From Gammaproteobacteria bacterium MOLA455 (GTDB taxonomy: Bacteria > Pseudomonadota > Gammaproteobacteria > Pseudomonadales > Porticoccaceae): 64,000 nucleotides of DNA. Position numbers and translations under genes: made by a program. Positions 10,103 through 21,175 of the stretch are shown here, in pieces. The first letter of the stretch is position 1. Each line of letters starts with the position of its first letter. The stretch is from NCBI GenBank assembly GCA_000511875.1, contig AZIN01000001.1, positions 248,001-312,000 on the forward strand, read 5' to 3'. The notes below the pieces were generated by a model that saw nothing but the letters and a program-made list of their open reading frames with translations, was not told the origin of the DNA and searched no databases.

Positions 10103-10825
10103 ATGACCCGTGATATCTCCCCAGATATAGGCATGATCAAGCTCTGCCTGACCGAGGCCCATGACTGTAGCTATCTGCCTGAGCGTCAATCGACCACCGC
10201 TTTTGTGGATCCCGATATGTCTATTGATGTCGAGCTTTACTCGCGTATGACCAAGCTTGGCTTTCGCCGCAGTGGCCCGTTTCTCTACGCACCCAAATGT
10301 ACTGACTGCAACGCCTGCATTCCGGCGCGCTTGCCGGTCGACGACTTCAAGCCGACTCGTGCTCAAAAACGCTGTTGGAAAAAGAACGACGACATTATGG
10401 TGGAACAGCTCGACGGGATTAATATCGGTGAACACTTCCCCATCTATGCTCGCTATATAGAACAGCGCCACAGCGATGGAGATATGTACCCACCATCGCG
10501 CCGGCAGTTTGAAGATTTTCTCGGCAATGCCTGGGAGTGCACACAGTTTCTTGAATTCAGATTGGGCGATCAACTCATCGGCTGTGCAGTGATCGATGTG
10601 ATTGAAAATGGGCTCTCTGCTATTTATACCTATTTTGACCCGGCCTTTTCAGATCGCGGTCTAGGGGTGCTGGCAATTCTTGTAGAGATCGATATGGCGC
10701 AGCGGTTAGGCCTTGAACATCTCTATTTAGGCTATTGGATTTCCGGCTGTGACAAGATGCAATACAAGACCAATTACCGCCCGCTTGAGCTGTACCGACA
10801 AAATAGCTGGGGAATTGCCGAATGA
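10103..10825 (+). CDS. bpt: aspartate/glutamate leucyltransferase (bacterial ATE-family protein-arginyl-transferase homologue)
   Basis: Bpt transfers Leu to proteins with N-terminal Asp or Glu, the second branch of the bacterial N-end rule. The 240-residue protein has an N-terminal Cys-rich patch (CTDCNACIPAR, near residues 70-80) typical of ATE/Bpt enzymes, and the C-terminal GNAT-like half with LYLGYWI and the M-x-Y-K-x-NYRPLE motif. The ATG is preceded by AGGTAG. It follows aat in the same orientation with a 95-bp gap. Confidence 0.95.
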   Translation: MTRDISPDIGMIKLCLTEAHDCSYLPERQSTTAFVDPDMSIDVELYSRMTKLGFRRSGPFLYAPKCTDCNACIPARLPVDDFKPTRAQKRCWKKNDDIMVEQLDGINIGEHFPIYARYIEQRHSDGDMYPPSRRQFEDFLGNAWECTQFLEFRLGDQLIGCAVIDVIENGLSAIYTYFDPAFSDRGLGVLAILVEIDMAQRLGLEHLYLGYWISGCDKMQYKTNYRPLELYRQNSWGIAE

Positions 10826-10946
10826 CTTTGCTATGCGGGGCGTTTTAAGGCAAACTTGCCGCGCTTTTTGGGGAACTGCACAGGCAAACGTCCCCTACTA
10901 GCACTGGATGTAAACAATCTCATTTGACGGGCACTACATTAAGCTT

Positions 10947-11165
10947 ATGGCGAAAGAAGACCACATTGAATTTGAAGGCGAAGTTATCGACACTTTGCCG
11001 AACACGACTTTTCGAGTTAAATTGGAAAATGATCACGTGATCATTGCTCATATCTCTGGAAAGATGCGCAAGCACTACATTCGTATTCTTACGGGTGACA
11101 AGGTTAAGGTTGAGATGACTCCCTATGACCTAACTAAAGGTCGCATTACCTTTAGAGAGCGATAA
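10947..11165 (+). CDS. infA: translation initiation factor IF-1
   Basis: IF-1 is a single OB-fold protein that binds the ribosomal A site during initiation. The 72-residue length and sequence ([36 protein letters not shown] and the ending GRITFRER) are diagnostic. It is followed closely by a bidirectional terminator shared with the convergent clpA gene. Confidence 0.98.
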   Translation: MAKEDHIEFEGEVIDTLPNTTFRVKLENDHVIIAHISGKMRKHYIRILTGDKVKVEMTPYDLTKGRITFRER

Positions 11166-11195
11166 GCTCCAGCCTCTACAGATTATTTGATGTAT

Positions 11196-11232
11196 AAAAA
11201 AACCGTCCCATGAAACCATAGGACGGTTTTTT
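11196..11232. terminator. bidirectional rho-independent terminator between infA and clpA
   Basis: A run of A and CCGTCC pair with GGACGG and a run of T around a 12-base loop. Both strands present a stem followed by a T tract, so it can end infA and clpA transcripts. Confidence 0.92.
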
Positions 11233-11244
11233 CCTGCCTGGAAT

Positions 11245-13521
11245 TTACTCGCTGGTCTCGAGCTCATCCTCAGTATGCACAACCAACTCGCCATCTTCGA
11301 CCCGCACATAGGCGGTACCGCCCTTCTCCGATAGACTGCCAAACAATACTGCCTCGGCCAGTGGCTTTTTAATCTTTTCTTGCAGCAATCGATCCATTGG
11401 TCTCGCGCCCATCTTGGCGTCATAACCATTTACCGCTAACCATTCTCTAGAATCATCGTTTATATCCAGGAAGACTTTTTTGCTGTCGAGCTGCGACTGC
11501 AGCTGCACCAGGAACTTATCCACCACTGTAGTAATCACATCCATGGACAGCTCAGCAAACTGCACAATGCTGTTGAGACGGTTGCGGAATTCCGGGGTAA
11601 ACATTTTCTTGATCGCTTCCATCCCGTCGGTGCGGTGATCCTGCTGTGCGAAGCCCATTGAGGAACGGCTCATCAACTCAGCACCAGCATTGGTGGTCAT
11701 GATCAGAATAACGTTGCGGAAATCCGCTTTACGGCCATTATTGTCAGTGAGAGTACCGTGATCCATAACTTGGAGTAACAGGTTAAACACATCCGGGTGG
11801 GCTTTCTCCACTTCGTCTAGCAGCACAACACAATGTGGCTGCTTGTTGACTGCATCGGTGAGCAATCCGCCCTGATCGTAGCCAACGTAGCCAGGAGGCG
11901 CACCGATCAGTCTCGACACTGTGTGGCGCTCCATATACTCGGACATATCGAAGCGCATCAGATTAACGCCAAGAATGTTAGCCAACTGGCGGCTGACTTC
12001 GGTTTTGCCCACACCAGTGGGGCCGGCAAACAGGAAGCTACCTATGGGCTTAGTGCCCTCTCGCAAGCCAGCGCGGGCCATCTTGATTGACGTGGTCAGT
12101 ACATCGATCGCTGGATCCTGGCCAAAAACTACCATCTTTAACTTTTCAGATAGGCCTTTGAGCTGCTCTTTATCCGAGGTAGAAACACTCTTGGCCGGAA
12201 TGCGGGCAATCTTAGAGATCACCATTTCGATATCACTGACACCGATCATTTTCTTACGTTTACTGGCAGGCTGCAGGCGCTGATAGGCACCGGCTTCATC
12301 AATTACATCTATGGCCTTATCTGGCAAAAAGCGATCGTTGATATGTTTAGCAGACAGTTCCGCGGCCACTTTTAGCGCCGGATTGCTGAACTTCAGATCA
12401 TGGTGTTCCTCAAAGCGAGACTTCAACCCTTTGAGAATCTGATAGGTCTCTTCGATTGAAGGCTCTTCCACATCAATTTTTTGGAAGCGGCGAGACAGCG
12501 CCTGGTCCTTCTCAAAAATACCGCGGTACTCTTGATAAGTGGTCGAACCAAAACAGCGCAATTTACCTGACGAGAGCAGTGGTTTAAGCAAGTTAGACGC
12601 ATCCATCACGCCACCGGATGCAGCGCCCGCACCAATAATGGTATGTATCTCATCGATAAACAGGATCGAGCCATCGCGCTCACCAAGTTCGGCAATAATG
12701 CCTTTGAGGCGCTTTTCAAAGTCGCCACGGTACTTGGTGCCTGCCAGCAGGCCGCCCATATCCAAGGAGTAGACCACACTACCTTTTAGTGGCTCGGGCA
12801 CGGCGTCTTCGATAATAAGCTTCGCTAAACCTTCAGCAATCGCTGTTTTACCCACACCAGACTCACCCACTAACAGCGGATTGTTCTTGCGACGTCTAAC
12901 CAATACCTGGCTGACACGCTCAACTTCTGCGGCACGTCCAATCAATGGGTCAATGTTGCCCTGAGCTGCTTGTTCGTTGAGGTTGGTAGCAAATTGACTG
13001 AGTAGGCTCTCTTCCTGGGAATCAGACGCGGTGCCCGACTCTGCGTTGCTCGTGGACTCCTCACTGCTGTTCTCGGGTTGATCTACGTATTTAGAAATGC
13101 CGTGTGAGATGTAGTTGACCACATCAATGCGAGCAATATTTTGCAGGCGTAAAAAATAAACTGCCTGACTTTCCTGCTCACTAAAAATTGCGACTATTAC
13201 ATTGGCACCCACCACTTCGCTGTGATTGGCTGAGTTCACCTGAAACACTGCGCGCTGCAGCACTCGCTGGAAACCATGGGTTGGCTGCGTTTCCTGCTCA
13301 AGCTGGATATCTGAGATGATTGGTGTGGTGGAGTCGACGAACTCGATGAGGTCTTGGCGCAGCACGCCGATATCTGCACCACAGGCCTTGAGCACATTTG
13401 ATGCAGAGGCATCGTCTAGCAGGGCCAGTAACAGATGTTCGACTGTCATAAATTCATGACGCTTGTCTCTGGCACTCTTGAAGGCCAGGTTGAGGGTAAC
13501 TTCCAGTTCTCTACTTAGCAT
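11245..13521 (-). CDS. clpA: ATP-dependent Clp protease ATPase subunit ClpA
   Basis: ClpA is the AAA+ unfoldase that feeds substrates to ClpP and takes N-degron substrates from ClpS. The 758-residue protein has the N-terminal repeat domain (MLSRELEVTLN), an acidic Ser/Glu-rich linker near 150-170, a first AAA module with GESGVGKT near residue 224, and a second with GPTGVGKTE near 500 and the LLLDEVEKAHPD-type Walker B. It lies 5 bases after clpS, and the two are clearly one transcript ending at the shared terminator. Confidence 0.98.
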   Translation of the reverse strand: MLSRELEVTLNLAFKSARDKRHEFMTVEHLLLALLDDASASNVLKACGADIGVLRQDLIEFVDSTTPIISDIQLEQETQPTHGFQRVLQRAVFQVNSANHSEVVGANVIVAIFSEQESQAVYFLRLQNIARIDVVNYISHGISKYVDQPENSSEESTSNAESGTASDSQEESLLSQFATNLNEQAAQGNIDPLIGRAAEVERVSQVLVRRRKNNPLLVGESGVGKTAIAEGLAKLIIEDAVPEPLKGSVVYSLDMGGLLAGTKYRGDFEKRLKGIIAELGERDGSILFIDEIHTIIGAGAASGGVMDASNLLKPLLSSGKLRCFGSTTYQEYRGIFEKDQALSRRFQKIDVEEPSIEETYQILKGLKSRFEEHHDLKFSNPALKVAAELSAKHINDRFLPDKAIDVIDEAGAYQRLQPASKRKKMIGVSDIEMVISKIARIPAKSVSTSDKEQLKGLSEKLKMVVFGQDPAIDVLTTSIKMARAGLREGTKPIGSFLFAGPTGVGKTEVSRQLANILGVNLMRFDMSEYMERHTVSRLIGAPPGYVGYDQGGLLTDAVNKQPHCVVLLDEVEKAHPDVFNLLLQVMDHGTLTDNNGRKADFRNVILIMTTNAGAELMSRSSMGFAQQDHRTDGMEAIKKMFTPEFRNRLNSIVQFAELSMDVITTVVDKFLVQLQSQLDSKKVFLDINDDSREWLAVNGYDAKMGARPMDRLLQEKIKKPLAEAVLFGSLSEKGGTAYVRVEDGELVVHTEDELETSE

Positions 13522-13526
13522 AGTCT

Positions 13527-13871
13527 TTACTCTTCTTCATCGTTACAGGGTTCTACTTCACATAAAAGCGGATGCTGGTGGTCCCTCGAATACTGATTAA
13601 CTGTGCCCGCTTTCGTCTCTGCCACATCTTTAGTATAGATGCCACAGACGCCCTTTCCGTCGGTATGAATACTTAACATGATTCGCGTAGCATTTTCGCG
13701 AGTCTTGGAGAAAAACTTTTCCAGTAATTCGACGACAAATTCCATCGGAGTGTAATCGTCATTTAATAGCACTACTTTGAACATTGATGGCTTCTTTAGC
13801 TTCGGCCTTTCTGTTTCGACCACAGTATCGCCGTCATGTTGCCAAGAAGGGATGTTTTTATCGTCACTCAT
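13527..13871 (-). CDS. clpS: ATP-dependent Clp protease adaptor ClpS
   Basis: ClpS binds proteins with Leu, Phe, Tyr or Trp at the N-terminus and delivers them to ClpAP. The 114-residue protein has the hallmark [18 protein letters not shown], in which the Asn-Asp-Asp and Met line the N-degron pocket, and an unstructured N-terminal tail. It is the first gene of the clpS-clpA operon and is divergent from cspD. Confidence 0.97.
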   Translation of the reverse strand: MSDDKNIPSWQHDGDTVVETERPKLKKPSMFKVVLLNDDYTPMEFVVELLEKFFSKTRENATRIMLSIHTDGKGVCGIYTKDVAETKAGTVNQYSRDHQHPLLCEVEPCNDEEE

Positions 13872-14052
13872 ACATTTTTTGCCAATTGGTTTACATAATA
13901 GATTACGTGATTCATCTTACATCAGATTGCTTGTTCTGCTAAACGATGAGCGGTCTTGACAGGAATATTGAACTATTTAAAGTGGGCTCAGCTTGTAACA
14001 TCTTGTCTTTTTACAACGGAATGGGAAAGCACAAAATGGAGAGACATAAAGC

Positions 14053-14322
14053 ATGGCAGATACAGGTAGAGTTAAGTGGTTTAGTAATGACCGAGGGTTC
14101 GGGTTTATAGAGCCTGACAACGGTGAGCGTGAGCTGTTTGCTCATCATCAAAACATCATTATGGAAGGTTACAAGACACTCAAGTGTTTTCAGCGGGTCA
14201 CCTATGATGTTGAGCAAGGCGAAAATGGTCGCCACGCAGTCAATATAATCCCCCATGAGACGCCGAAACCGCCGAAAAGAAGTGATACTTCAACCGAGAA
14301 AACGTCTGAGCCCGACATTTAG
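14053..14322 (+). CDS. cspD: cold-shock-domain protein, CspD-like
   Basis: The protein is 89 residues: a single cold-shock OB-fold with the RNP1-like segment RGFGFIEP, followed by a charged C-terminal tail of about 20 residues. The RNP2 region reads ELFAHH instead of the usual DVFVHF, so one aromatic nucleic-acid contact is changed. Its position next to clpS matches cspD, a stationary-phase inhibitor of replication in E. coli, and its length is closer to CspD than to CspA. The tail (KPPKRSDTSTEK) is poorly conserved. Confidence 0.88.
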   Translation: MADTGRVKWFSNDRGFGFIEPDNGERELFAHHQNIIMEGYKTLKCFQRVTYDVEQGENGRHAVNIIPHETPKPPKRSDTSTEKTSEPDI

Positions 14323-14377
14323 CGCTGCTCTCAATAGGGCCTTGTTGGCAAACTATCGAAAACAATAATCAATAGAT

Positions 14378-14409
14378 AAAAAAAGCCGGCTGTGAGGCCG
14401 GCTTTTTTT
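14378..14409. terminator. bidirectional terminator between cspD and icd
   Basis: An A run and GCCGGC pair with GCCGGC and a T run around a 6-base loop. It lies between the convergent cspD and icd genes and can serve both. Confidence 0.93.
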
Positions 14410-14450
14410 GTATCTAAACTGCTCTATCAAACAGTCCTTGTAGAGAACAA

Positions 14451-15704
14451 TTACATGTTTTCTATCATTACATCGCCAAACTCTGAACAAGACATCAATG
14501 TTGCATCATCCATTAGTCGCTCGAAATCATAAGTGACTTTCTTTTCAGAGATAGCCCCTTCGATGCCTTTGATGACTAGGTCAGCAGCTTCGCCCCAACC
14601 CATGTGGCGCAGCATCATCTCAGCAGACAGGATCAATGAACCAGGATTAACCTTATCCTGACCTGCATATTTGGGTGCAGTGCCGTGAGTGGCTTCAAAG
14701 ATAGCAACGTCGTCAGACAGGTTAGCGCCTGGAGCAATACCAATACCGCCGACTTGAGCAGCCAGTGCATCAGAGATGTAGTCGCCATTAAGGTTCAGCG
14801 TAGCTATAACGCTGTACTCATCAGGGCGCAGAATAATCTGCTGTAGCATCGCATCGGCGATCACATCTTTAATAACAATGTCTTCACCAGTATTTGGGTT
14901 CTTAACGACATGCCATGGGCCACCGTCTAAAGGCTTTGCATCAAACTGTTCGCGAGCGACTTCATAGCCCCAATCGCAGAATGCCCCTTCGGTGAACTTC
15001 ATGATGTTGCCTTTGTGAACAATAGTCACAGACGGCTTGTTCTGATCGATGGCGTACTGAATCGCTTTAGCGACCAAACGCTTGGTACCCTGCTCTGATA
15101 CTGGCTTAACACCGATACCACAGTTCTCGTCAAAACGAATCTTAGTAACGCTCATCTCGTCTTGCAGGAACTTGATCACCTTATTGGCTTCGTCACTGCC
15201 GGCCTTCCACTCAATACCTGCATAAATATCTTCGGAGTTCTCACGGAAGATGCACATATCAACTTTGTCAGGCTGCTTAACCGGAGAAGGAACGCCCTTG
15301 AACCAACGAACTGGACGCTGACATACAAACAGATCCAACTCTTGACGCAGAGCAACGTTCAACGAGCGGAAGCCGCCCCCTACAGGTGTAGTCAATGGTC
15401 CTTTGATGGAGACTGCATATTCTTTAACAGCCTCTAATGTTTCGGCTGGGAACCAGTCACCTTCGTAAAGTTCAGCGGCTTTCTCACCACAGAATACTTC
15501 CATCCAAGAGATCTTGCGCTCACCGGCGTAGGCTTTTTTGATCGACGCGTCGATAACTTTGATCATTACAGGCGTAATGTCTACACCAATGCCATCGCCT
15601 TCAATAAAAGGCACAATAGGATTGTTTGGAACGTTGAGTGAAAAGTCTGAATTCACGGTTATTTTTTTACCAGATTCGGGTATCTGGATATGCTGATATC
15701 CCAT
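14451..15704 (-). CDS. icd: isocitrate dehydrogenase (NADP-dependent)
   Basis: This TCA enzyme converts isocitrate to 2-oxoglutarate. The start is set at the ATG at 15704, which has GGAGA six bases upstream and gives the usual N-terminus; an ATG further upstream (15758) would add 18 residues not expected in the family. The resulting 417-residue protein has [20 protein letters not shown] with the regulatory Ser near residue 112, and [14 protein letters not shown]. That Ser is the target of the AceK kinase in enteric bacteria, which redirects flux to the glyoxylate shunt, whose genes lie at 24168-29078. No aceK is in the window. Confidence 0.96.
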   Translation of the reverse strand: MGYQHIQIPESGKKITVNSDFSLNVPNNPIVPFIEGDGIGVDITPVMIKVIDASIKKAYAGERKISWMEVFCGEKAAELYEGDWFPAETLEAVKEYAVSIKGPLTTPVGGGFRSLNVALRQELDLFVCQRPVRWFKGVPSPVKQPDKVDMCIFRENSEDIYAGIEWKAGSDEANKVIKFLQDEMSVTKIRFDENCGIGVKPVSEQGTKRLVAKAIQYAIDQNKPSVTIVHKGNIMKFTEGAFCDWGYEVAREQFDAKPLDGGPWHVVKNPNTGEDIVIKDVIADAMLQQIILRPDEYSVIATLNLNGDYISDALAAQVGGIGIAPGANLSDDVAIFEATHGTAPKYAGQDKVNPGSLILSAEMMLRHMGWGEAADLVIKGIEGAISEKKVTYDFERLMDDATLMSCSEFGDVMIENM

Positions 15705-15826
15705 TATTGTCTCCGCGGGGTTAATGTTATTTGTAAAAGATTTACCAATTTGGCGCATTTTAGCATCATTTCGACCCTTTTTTGTAACCCTGTTTCATTT
15801 ACAATGTTAAAAAATAAGAGAAATTT

Positions 15827-16468
15827 GTGCCTAAACTACTGCTCTTCAATAAACCCTTTCATGTCTTGAGCCAATTTACCGACTCTGAGCATAGAAAGAC
15901 GCTCTCCGAATTTATTAAAGTCAAAGGTGTCTACCCTGCTGGACGACTCGATTATGACTCTGAGGGGCTACTCTTATTAACCGATGACGGCCAACTTCAA
16001 GCGCAGATTAGCAGCCCAAAATACAAACTCAACAAGACCTATTGGGCTCAGGTTGAGGGCACAGCTACTGAGGCCCAGTGCCTGGAGTTGATTGAGGGTG
16101 TCATGCTCAAAGATGGCCCTGCCTCTGCAGTCGCCTGCCGCCTGATACCTGAGCCCAGTCTCTGGCCCCGAGTGCCACCTATAAGAGAGCGGCAAACTGT
16201 CGCTGACAGCTGGATCGAACTGGTTCTTAATGAAGGCCGTAATCGGCAGGTTAGGCGCATGACAGCCGCAGTGGGATTGCCGACATTGCGATTAGTTCGC
16301 GCGGCAATTGGCGACTGGAAGGTCACAGATATTAGCCCTGGAGAGTTTCTTGTGGAAACCGTGGCCACCATTGCAGCGAAAAAATCTACTGGCAAAGGGC
16401 CTAATGCTAATCGGCCCACGTCGAAAAGAACTGGCAATAAAATGCCTTTAGCCAAACGGAGGCGCTAG
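15827..16468 (+). CDS. rluE: 23S rRNA pseudouridine synthase, RluE family
   Basis: The family forms pseudouridine in 23S rRNA (position 2457 for E. coli RluE). The 213-residue protein starts with GTG and has the catalytic-Asp motif GRLDYDSEGLLLLT and the later LNEGRNRQVRRMTAAVGLPTLRLVR segment of the RsuA/RluB/E/F group. It has no S4 domain, as expected for RluE, and has a basic C-terminal tail. It is the first gene of the run rluE-nudJ-mnmA-hflD-purB, the same order as in E. coli. Confidence 0.93.
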   Translation: MPKLLLFNKPFHVLSQFTDSEHRKTLSEFIKVKGVYPAGRLDYDSEGLLLLTDDGQLQAQISSPKYKLNKTYWAQVEGTATEAQCLELIEGVMLKDGPASAVACRLIPEPSLWPRVPPIRERQTVADSWIELVLNEGRNRQVRRMTAAVGLPTLRLVRAAIGDWKVTDISPGEFLVETVATIAAKKSTGKGPNANRPTSKRTGNKMPLAKRRR

Positions 16469-16470
16469 AC

Positions 16471-16917
16471 GTGCCCAATAAAATACATCTCACAGTGGCC
16501 ACTATTGTCGAGCGTGAGGGTGAGTTTTTGATGGTCAAAGAAACCAAATTTGGCCGTCAGGTGATCAATCAACCTGCGGGTCATGTAGAGCCCGGAGAGG
16601 AGATACAGGCAGCGGCTATTCGTGAAACCTTTGAAGAGACTGGCTGGCATGTGAAACTGACTGGCTTTCTCGGCTTCTTAACCTCTTTTAATGAGACCAG
16701 TGGCATCACCTACTATCGCTTAGCCTTTGCCGCCGAGGCGCTCGAGTTTGACGCTGATGCCGTGATTGATTCGGATATAGATTATGCGCTGTGGATGAGC
16801 TACGACGAGATTCAGCAGAACCTCGATCAGCTGCGCAGCCCCGGCGTCTTAAGCTGCCTTGATGATTATCTGGCCCAGCGCATTTTCCCTATGGAAATAT
16901 TTCGCAACGCTTTATAG
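16471..16917 (+). CDS. nudJ: Nudix phosphatase NudJ
   Basis: NudJ hydrolyses nucleoside di- and triphosphates and hydroxymethylpyrimidine pyrophosphate. The 148-residue protein contains a full Nudix box from GHVEPGE to REtFEETGW with the metal-binding Glu residues in place. Translation begins at GTG 2 bases after the rluE stop, showing translational coupling. The same neighbour pair occurs in E. coli. Confidence 0.93.
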   Translation: MPNKIHLTVATIVEREGEFLMVKETKFGRQVINQPAGHVEPGEEIQAAAIRETFEETGWHVKLTGFLGFLTSFNETSGITYYRLAFAAEALEFDADAVIDSDIDYALWMSYDEIQQNLDQLRSPGVLSCLDDYLAQRIFPMEIFRNAL

Positions 16918-16935
16918 TGTTTGGCTAGATAGTAT

Positions 16936-16969
16936 CCGTTTTAAGATAGTAGCCGTTTTAAGATAGTTC
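16936..16969. repeat. 17-bp tandem duplication upstream of mnmA
   Basis: CCGTTTTAAGATAGTAG is followed directly by CCGTTTTAAGATAGTTC. A shorter AGATAGTAT copy precedes it. It occupies most of the 75-bp nudJ-mnmA gap. Confidence 0.9.
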
Positions 16970-16992
16970 CCTTGTTATTTACTTGGTAAACC

Positions 16993-18105
16993 ATGAGCAA
17001 AGTAGAAAAAGTCATAGTCGGCATGTCTGGTGGTGTCGACTCCTCCGTCGCGGCGCTGCTTTTGATTGAGCAGGGTTACAGCGTTGAAGGCCTGTTTATG
17101 AAGAACTGGGATGAAGACGATGAGACCGAATACTGCACCGCTAAAGCTGATCTGGCTGATGCTCAACAGGTTTGCGCCAAGCTTGGTATTACATTGCATA
17201 CGGCAAACTTTGCCGCCGACTACTGGGACAATGTCTTCGAGCACTTCCTTGAAGAATACCGTGCCGGTCGCACACCGAACCCCGACATTCTCTGTAACCG
17301 TGAAATCAAATTCAAGGTGTTTCTCGACTACGCCCAAATTCTCGGTGCTGACGCTATTGCCACCGGCCATTACACTCGCCTTGCGGAGGTCGATGGTCAG
17401 ACCCAACTGTTAAAGGGCCTCGACGGCAACAAAGATCAGAGTTACTTCCTCCATGCAGTGGAACAGAGCGCCTTTGCTAAATCACTATTCCCTGTGGGCG
17501 AATTGGAAAAGCCTGAGGTGCGTCGTATTGCCGAAGAGCATGGCTTCGTTACTTCGACAAAAAAAGACAGCACCGGCATCTGCTTTATTGGCGAGCGTCG
17601 CTTTAAAGATTTTCTCGAACAGTATATTCCGGCGCAGCCAGGCGAGATGGTCACATCTGAAGGAGTGGTGGTTGGCGAACATCAGGGTTTGATGTTCTAT
17701 ACCATCGGCCAGCGTCAGGGCCTGGGAATTGGCGGTGTCAAGAACAGCCCAGACGAACCCTGGTACACATTGCAAAAAGACCTGACAACTAATCGCCTGG
17801 TGGTGGGCCAGGGTGCTCAGCATCCATTATTATTCACTGATCATCTGCGCGCTGAGGCTATCAACTGGATCAATGGCAGGCCCTCCTCTCCTTTCACCTG
17901 CATGGCCAAAGCGCGATACCGTCAGCCCGATCAAGCATGTCTGGTCACGCCCACAGCCAGCGGCTGTGATGTGCAGTTTGAGCGGCCTCAGCGAGCTATA
18001 ACTCCAGGTCAGTCAGTGGTGTTTTACCAAGGCGATCACTGCCTTGGTGGTGGCACTATTGAAGCCACTTGGAATGGTCAAATGGAAGCCGCTGATGTTT
18101 GCTAA
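16993..18105 (+). CDS. mnmA: tRNA-specific 2-thiouridylase MnmA
   Basis: MnmA inserts sulfur at U34 of tRNA-Lys, -Glu and -Gln; TusE, which relays that sulfur, is also in the window (48760-49059). The 370-residue protein has the PP-loop SGGVDSS, the two catalytic cysteines in CNREIKF and STGICFIG, and the GMD-like segment ([10 protein letters not shown]) typical of the family. The last codons overlap the start of hflD. Confidence 0.97.
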   Translation: MSKVEKVIVGMSGGVDSSVAALLLIEQGYSVEGLFMKNWDEDDETEYCTAKADLADAQQVCAKLGITLHTANFAADYWDNVFEHFLEEYRAGRTPNPDILCNREIKFKVFLDYAQILGADAIATGHYTRLAEVDGQTQLLKGLDGNKDQSYFLHAVEQSAFAKSLFPVGELEKPEVRRIAEEHGFVTSTKKDSTGICFIGERRFKDFLEQYIPAQPGEMVTSEGVVVGEHQGLMFYTIGQRQGLGIGGVKNSPDEPWYTLQKDLTTNRLVVGQGAQHPLLFTDHLRAEAINWINGRPSSPFTCMAKARYRQPDQACLVTPTASGCDVQFERPQRAITPGQSVVFYQGDHCLGGGTIEATWNGQMEAADVC

Positions 18106-18712
18106 ACCCACTCACGACCAAGCTATGGCGCTGGCAGCAGTGTTTCAAGCCTGTCATATAGTCGACCAGCTGGCTAATACAGGGGAGGCCTCAGTTGAGG
18201 AGATGGAAGTCTGTATCAGCGCTCTGCTCAATCAACATCCAGAATCTATAGCCGATCTCTATGGTTCAGAGCAAAACCTTGAAACTGGTGTAGCCGCCAT
18301 GACCCTATTGCTCGGCGACAATAAGGGCAACGACCTTTTTAGCAGCATTATCTTAGTTTATGGCATCTCGATTTTAAGCATTGAACGGCAGCTGAATAGC
18401 CGCCCGGTAATGTTAAAAAATATTGCTGAGGGTATAGACAGCGCCACCCGCCAAGCTGAACATTTTTCGGTTATTCACGAAAATGTCTTTGCCAATATTG
18501 CTGGCCTTTACCAGCAGACGATTAGCACATTGCGCCAGCGTATTCAGGTCAAGGGCAATCCGATTTACCTGCAGCAGCCCGGTGTTGCCGAACGTATTCG
18601 CTGCCTGCTGTTTGCCGCTGTCAGAAGCGCCTTCTTGTGGCGTCAATTAGGCGGCAAGCGATATCATCTGGTGATCTATCGCAAAGCGCTGATCCGAGCG
18701 TTGCGAAACTAG
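18095..18712 (+). CDS. hflD: HflD family protein
   Basis: HflD is a peripheral membrane protein that in E. coli modulates lambda CII. The start is set at the ATG at 18095, preceded by GGAAG, which gives [10 protein letters not shown] and overlaps mnmA by 11 bases; an earlier frame opening at 18044 would add residues not seen in homologues. The 205-residue protein is helical, with the characteristic segments [20 protein letters not shown] and the C-terminal [15 protein letters not shown]. It is probably translated with mnmA. Confidence 0.92.
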   Translation: MFAKPTHDQAMALAAVFQACHIVDQLANTGEASVEEMEVCISALLNQHPESIADLYGSEQNLETGVAAMTLLLGDNKGNDLFSSIILVYGISILSIERQLNSRPVMLKNIAEGIDSATRQAEHFSVIHENVFANIAGLYQQTISTLRQRIQVKGNPIYLQQPGVAERIRCLLFAAVRSAFLWRQLGGKRYHLVIYRKALIRALRN

Positions 18713-18795
18713 ACCAGTCCAATCCCCGCGCCTCAACCACCGAGGCGTAAATAATCTGAAATTCCACAGTGATTCCGCTATCATACGCGGCTTAA

Positions 18796-20196
<1,401 letters not shown>

Positions 20197-20200
20197 ACTT

Positions 20201-21142
20201 ATGGATTCACTTCAGAGTGTTCTCGGCGATATCAGTGCAGCAGACTTTTTAGCTAATTACTGGCAAAAAAAGCCACTATTAATTCGTGGCGCTATCCCCA
20301 ACTTTGAGCCACCTATTGATGGTGACGAATTGGCCGGTATGGCACTTGAAGCTGAGGTTGAATCGCGTCTAGTGGTCGGCAGTGACTGGCAGCTCGAGCA
20401 TGGTCCTTTTGATGAAGAGCGCTTTGCCACTCTTCCAGAAAGCCAGTGGACATTACTGGTTCAAGCGGTTGATCTCTGGGTTCCTGAGGTTGCCGAACTG
20501 CTCTGTAAATTCAACTTTCTGCCCTCCTGGCGTCTAGATGACATTATGGTTAGCTACGCCGAAGACGGCGGTAGTGTCGGTCCGCACTTTGACTACTATG
20601 ATGTATTTTTACTTCAGGGTGCTGGCGAGCGCCGCTGGCAGATTGGCCAGCACTGCGATGAGCACACGCCTCTGCTAGAGAATACGGATCTTAAAATATT
20701 GGCTGATTTTGCGCCCACTGATGAGTGGGTGCTAGCGCCAGGAGATATGTTGTATCTGCCGCCGCAAATCGCTCACCACGGCGTTGCCATGGGAGCTTGC
20801 ACAACCTTCTCGGTAGGCTTTAGATCCCCCGCCGCCACTGAAATGCTCGATGATCTGGCGACTGAACTGCTTAGCCGTGGCCCAGCCCCTCGCTATCTGA
20901 TAGATCCCCCATTGACCCCAGAATCCGCACAGGGACCCATACCCGAAGCTTATGTAGCTCAAGCGAAGAAGTTGATACTGGAAACATTGGATGACGATAG
21001 ATTATTGGCGGAGTGGTTTGCCATCTTTATGACCACGCCGAAATATCAGATGCTAGTGGACGAAACGGGCGAGCAGCGCACTGCCGATCTGCGCAACGCA
21101 GATGGCAGCATCAGCCACTATGAGAATGGTCTTAAGCAGTAG
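20201..21142 (+). CDS. roxA: ribosomal oxygenase RoxA-like JmjC/cupin protein
   Basis: RoxA (YcfD) is a 2-oxoglutarate- and Fe(II)-dependent enzyme that hydroxylates Arg81 of ribosomal protein L16 in E. coli. The ATG at 20201 gives 313 residues. The iron ligands are His and Asp in GPHFDYYDVF (near residues 128-130) and His in the AHHGVAMG region (near 191). The N-terminal ANYWQKKPLLIRGA motif is typical. E. coli RoxA has 373 residues and ends in a winged-helix domain; here the protein stops about 60 residues earlier, so that domain appears truncated. The start is 4 bases after purB stop, with no obvious ribosome site. Confidence 0.9.
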   Translation: MDSLQSVLGDISAADFLANYWQKKPLLIRGAIPNFEPPIDGDELAGMALEAEVESRLVVGSDWQLEHGPFDEERFATLPESQWTLLVQAVDLWVPEVAELLCKFNFLPSWRLDDIMVSYAEDGGSVGPHFDYYDVFLLQGAGERRWQIGQHCDEHTPLLENTDLKILADFAPTDEWVLAPGDMLYLPPQIAHHGVAMGACTTFSVGFRSPAATEMLDDLATELLSRGPAPRYLIDPPLTPESAQGPIPEAYVAQAKKLILETLDDDRLLAEWFAIFMTTPKYQMLVDETGEQRTADLRNADGSISHYENGLKQ

Positions 21143-21153
21143 CTTCTCGGCTG

Positions 21154-21175
21154 CCTCTCGACTACCTCTCGACTA
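21154..21175. repeat. 11-bp tandem duplication
   Basis: CCTCTCGACTA is repeated twice without a gap in the short space between roxA and ggt, which converge here. Confidence 0.9.

Noticed and set aside
11833-12283. Plus-strand open frames inside clpA
   Set aside because: They are antisense to a conserved AAA+ gene; typical shadows of a high-GC codon pattern.
13921-14052. A TTGACA at 13956-13961 as a -35 box for cspD
   Set aside because: No -10 box lies at a normal spacing, so I do not call a promoter.
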